NCBI RefSeq assembly: GCF_001425685.1 | Contig: NZ_LMCY01000026.1 | Span: forward strand, 215,590 to 279,589 | From: Massilia sp. Root335 | GTDB taxonomy: Bacteria > Pseudomonadota > Gammaproteobacteria > Burkholderiales > Burkholderiaceae_D | DNA: 64,000 bases | Direction: 5' to 3' | In this document: positions 61,415 through 64,000 of the stretch, piece after piece | Layout of the letters: every line of letters starts with the position of its first letter | Position numbering within the stretch: position 1 is the stretch's first letter | Program-made: the position numbers and the translations under genes | The notes under the pieces: model-generated | Told to the model about the DNA's origin: nothing | Databases searched by the model: none | What the model saw: only the letters and a program-made list of their open reading frames with translations

Positions 61415-62541
61415 TGTAACGTGAGCGCTTTGATCGCTGATTCGAATGCATCTCCAATAAGATCAATATCTTCATTCGTCAGCCACCAGCCACATGGCAA
61501 TGCCAGAATATGCTGTTGCAAACAAGACGTGTTTGGCAATTCAACGAGCTCAGGTACGCCAAAACCTGTATAGATGTCATTTCGTTGGTGCAAGGATGAA
61601 CAAGACACGCCCTGTTTTTTCAATTCCTTGAGCAGAGCGTCACGGTGTTCCACAAATACCAGGAAAACCCAGTACGCAGGAAGCGCATTGGATGCCGGCA
61701 CGACGTGCTGTACACCATTGATATGAGACAGGCGGTCGCGCAATGCGATGGCGTTGACGCGCGCTTTGTCGACACGTGCCTGCACGCTGTCTAGTTGCAC
61801 CGTGCCGATTGCCGCACAAAGGTTGTTCATGGTGACTGCCCAACCTATTTCGGACACGTCAGAAGCTGGGTTAATTTCGCCTGTATCCGTGCGAAAATCA
61901 GCGGCATCAATCCCGAAGCGGCGCAAGCGGCGCGCGCGTTGCGCATCTTCATGGCGTCGACAGGCTAATGCACCGCCTTCGGTACAATTGATCTGACGGT
62001 TAGGATAAAACGAGTAAACCGCGAAATCACCGGCTAGACCGACGTTCTCATCGTCACGTCGGGCGCAAAGAGCGTTGTCACAGTCTTCGATTAATGCGAT
62101 ACCGCGTTCCTTGCAGAGCTTTGACAGCTCCCGCGCCGGTCCCGGGTAACCCGCCAAATGATACAAAATAAGAGCCTTTGTAGCCGGCCCGATCTTACGC
62201 ACAACGTCCTCTATGTCAATTTCGACGCTGTACGGTTTGACGTCAACCCAACGCGGCATGGCGCCACATTGTGCAATGGCGGAATTAGTCGCCAAGCATG
62301 CAAATGCCGTGGTCAATACTTCGTCGCCAGGGCCGACGTCGGCCAAACGAAGGGCGAGCAGCATTGAGCTTGTCATGTCGACAGTCGATACCATATGCGA
62401 ATGCCCGGTCAAGGCAGCCAGCCCCTGTTCGAATTTCGTGACATATTCGCCATTTGCGACCCGCCCTGACCGCAGAACGTCGAGCATGACCGCCTCCATC
62501 TGCTCGGTACGTACGACACCGAAAAGTGGGATCTGTTTCAC
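61411..62541 (-). CDS. DegT/DnrJ/EryC1-family protein with Arg at the PLP-lysine position
   Basis: A 376-residue protein of the sugar aminotransferase family, full length. In SFYPNRQINCTEGG, Arg182 (CGT, 61996-61998) stands where the family's PLP-binding Lys is expected; the neighbouring paralogue has Lys182 in SFQAIKHMTTVDGG. Other pocket motifs are altered too: TVDMTSSMLLAL replaces SSGTAALHAAL, and EDCDNAL replaces EDCAHAL. It should not form the normal Schiff base. It may be a non-aminotransferase partner or a paralogue with another role. It overlaps the flippase by four bases and lies 8 bases after the paralogue. Confidence 0.88.
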   Translation of the reverse strand: MKQIPLFGVVRTEQMEAVMLDVLRSGRVANGEYVTKFEQGLAALTGHSHMVSTVDMTSSMLLALRLADVGPGDEVLTTAFACLATNSAIAQCGAMPRWVDVKPYSVEIDIEDVVRKIGPATKALILYHLAGYPGPARELSKLCKERGIALIEDCDNALCARRDDENVGLAGDFAVYSFYPNRQINCTEGGALACRRHEDAQRARRLRRFGIDAADFRTDTGEINPASDVSEIGWAVTMNNLCAAIGTVQLDSVQARVDKARVNAIALRDRLSHINGVQHVVPASNALPAYWVFLVFVEHRDALLKELKKQGVSCSSLHQRNDIYTGFGVPELVELPNTSCLQQHILALPCGWWLTNEDIDLIGDAFESAIKALTLQ

Positions 62542-62549
62542 AGCTTACC

Positions 62550-63635
62550 TCAACCTTTTTTGATGATCGAAACGATCTGTTCGCGCACGGCGTCGTCGAC
62601 CCACCAGCCGCATGGAATATGCAACAGACGGCTATAGAACTGAGCCAGGCCCGGCAAGGCCACGTGGGACGATTTGAAAATACTATGCAGATTATTAGGC
62701 CGATGCAGCTTTGAAGCGGAAATACCGGCACCAACAAGCGCTTTTTCCAGGTCGGCCGAACTGTCAGTCAACAATGTATATAACCAATAACTGCTTTGGC
62801 CGTGTGCATCGCAAACCGCAAAATCGACTCCCGGAGCGCTGATTAGTTCGTTGTCATAATAGCGACCATTTTCGATGTGACGTTCAATAACACGATCCAC
62901 ATAGTCCAATTGCGTCAAACCGATCGTCGCGCTAACATTATTCATATTATATTTATAACCGACGCTGTCGATATCGACTTCGGTCCGAGGCACTCCTTTG
63001 AGCATGCCGAACCAACGAAATTTTTTTGCAGCGGTCATGTGCTTCTCATCCTTAATGGCGAGCACGCCGCCATCGACCGTAGTCATATGCTTAATGGCCT
63101 GGAAGGAAAAGATCGCGAAATCTCCGACGTTACCGATAGTATTACCGTCGTATGTAGATCCCAATGCATGCGCGCAATCCTCAATGAGCGCAATACCGTA
63201 TTCATCCGCAACGGCTCGCAGTTCCGCGAGGCGCGCCGGATAGCCGGCATAATGAACGCAAATGATGGCCTTAGTTCTTGGAGTGATGCAGTCGCGCACC
63301 GATTGAGGGTCCAGATTGCCGCTTGCAGGATCAACGTCGGCCCACACAACCTTAGCCCCTAGATATAATGGCGAGGTATTAGTCGGCTCTGCGGTCATAG
63401 GTGTACTGATGACTTCCGCGTCAGGGCCGACGCCCGACAACTTCAAGGCGGCATGCAAAGCCGCAGTGCCGCTACTGAGCGCCAGCACGTTTTTCAGTCC
63501 AAAGTGATTGCCGAAGGCCGCTTCAAAACGATAAACGGCTTCTCCTTCAGCGATCATCCCGCTATACAAGATATCTTCCAATGCCGGCATCAAAACGTTT
63601 CTCGGCGGCATGGCAACTTTGACTAATGGAATCAT
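62550..63635 (-). CDS. DegT/DnrJ/EryC1-family sugar aminotransferase
   Basis: A 361-residue PLP-dependent aminotransferase for nucleotide sugars. Family motifs are intact: SSGTAALHAAL (54-64), EDCAHALGS, GDFAIFSFQAIKHMTTVDGG with the PLP Lys182, and KYNMNNVSATIGLTQLDYVD. It likely adds an amino group to a 4-keto sugar. With the FnlA-type enzyme and the Arg182 paralogue it forms an amino-sugar module. Three bases separate it from the cut gene upstream. Confidence 0.93.
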   Translation of the reverse strand: MIPLVKVAMPPRNVLMPALEDILYSGMIAEGEAVYRFEAAFGNHFGLKNVLALSSGTAALHAALKLSGVGPDAEVISTPMTAEPTNTSPLYLGAKVVWADVDPASGNLDPQSVRDCITPRTKAIICVHYAGYPARLAELRAVADEYGIALIEDCAHALGSTYDGNTIGNVGDFAIFSFQAIKHMTTVDGGVLAIKDEKHMTAAKKFRWFGMLKGVPRTEVDIDSVGYKYNMNNVSATIGLTQLDYVDRVIERHIENGRYYDNELISAPGVDFAVCDAHGQSSYWLYTLLTDSSADLEKALVGAGISASKLHRPNNLHSIFKSSHVALPGLAQFYSRLLHIPCGWWVDDAVREQIVSIIKKG

Positions 63636-63638
63636 AAG

Positions 63639-64000
63639 TTATTCAGACAGATTAATAAAACGGGCTTTGTTTCCAGCGAGATTCTTCAGCACAATTGCCT
63701 CGATATCCGATAGTCGTTTCGAATATGTTTTATTTGTGATGTCGCAAACGGTAGCCTGCGGAATCTCTTTCAGCAAGTCCTGTGCGGAATTCTGATCAAT
63801 CGCAAATCCGATGCGCTCGACGTTCATACCGTTCGAGCGACTCAATACCGTCGTAAACTCGTCACGGCGGATATCAAAACCATTTGTTTGCGAAATTTCA
63901 TTTAACCAGCCATTCAACAACGTCCATTTCTCATCTAACGAAATTTCTCGATAGAACGAAAGATTGGACTTGGGCGCTGCGGGTGAGCCCGCTAAAACGG
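63639..64000 (-). CDS. Partial gene, C-terminal part of a possible sugar acyltransferase
   Basis: The frame is open to the right edge; visible C-terminal 120 residues. It starts VLAGSPAAPKS, like the end of hexapeptide (left-handed beta-helix) acyltransferases, whose last strand often reads V(V/L)AG(N/S/V)PA. A helical extension of about 105 residues follows (LSFYREISLDEKWTLLNGWL; IEAIVLKNLAGNKARFINLS), which I do not recognise. An internal TTG at 63920 is not a credible start. It is the most upstream visible gene of the run, 3 bases before the aminotransferase. Acyltransferase is a tentative reading. Confidence 0.5.
   Translation of the reverse strand, partial: VLAGSPAAPKSNLSFYREISLDEKWTLLNGWLNEISQTNGFDIRRDEFTTVLSRSNGMNVERIGFAIDQNSAQDLLKEIPQATVCDITNKTYSKRLSDIEAIVLKNLAGNKARFINLSE

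Overview
The window is high-GC bacterial DNA with very dense, overlapping genes. The flagellar gene order, the MotC/MotD stators and the Massilia/Janthinobacterium-like protein sequences suggest a betaproteobacterium of the Oxalobacteraceae. This assignment is recognition from the proteins, not a computed placement. No rRNA, tRNA, CRISPR array, transposase or phage gene was found.

Layout. (1) 1-6192: end of flaG, then a late flagellar operon (fliD, fliS, fliT, a second FliK-type gene, an FhlB-like switch gene, a YcgR-type PilZ brake) behind a sigma-28 promoter. (2) 6279-7910: an ECF sigma factor, a DUF4142 protein and a cupredoxin; the sigma gene and the DUF4142 gene carry the same promoter motif. 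(3) 8057-20268: fliE facing fliFGHIJK, then fliLMNOPQR. (4) 20409-33202: flgBCDEFGHIJKL on the minus strand, diverging from flgA-flgM-flgN. (5) 33210-35669: a membrane MASE3-PAS-GGDEF-EAL protein. (6) 36019-37490: an M35 metallopeptidase converging on a small gene that resembles the peptidase's own N-terminal domain. (7) 37555-47838: flhB-flhA and flhF-flhG-fliA-motC-motD on the minus strand, separated by a WecA-type glycosyltransferase and a small membrane protein. (8) 48199-64000: a surface-polysaccharide locus with a GfcA/YjbE-like protein, dTDP-rhamnose genes (rfbBDAC), a YjbH protein fused to a PAP2 phosphatase, three glycosyltransferases, an EpsG-type polymerase, a FnlA-type dehydratase, a Wzx flippase, two DegT-family proteins and a gene cut by the right edge.

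How it works together. Regions 1, 3, 4 and 7 encode nearly the whole flagellum: export gate, C-ring, rod, hook, cap, stator, and the FliA/FlgM checkpoint. Flagellin and the master regulators are not in the window. Three good sigma-28 promoters, all with an 11-nt spacer, precede fliD, flgM and flgK. Region 8 makes undecaprenol-linked repeat units containing rhamnose and probably an amino sugar, then flips, polymerises and exports them. Its right half is visibly more AT-rich than the flagellar DNA, as expected of an exchangeable cassette.

Most unusual features. Two families of short palindromic repeats are scattered through the window, and one family has entered coding sequence: an 89-bp inverted pair is translated inside flhG, with compensatory stem changes, and two copies make up much of the flgH lipoprotein signal peptide. 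FlhG also lacks a P-loop. One DegT protein has Arg where its neighbour has the catalytic Lys. YjbH and PAP2 are fused, and an M35 peptidase sits beside a free copy of its own N-terminal domain.
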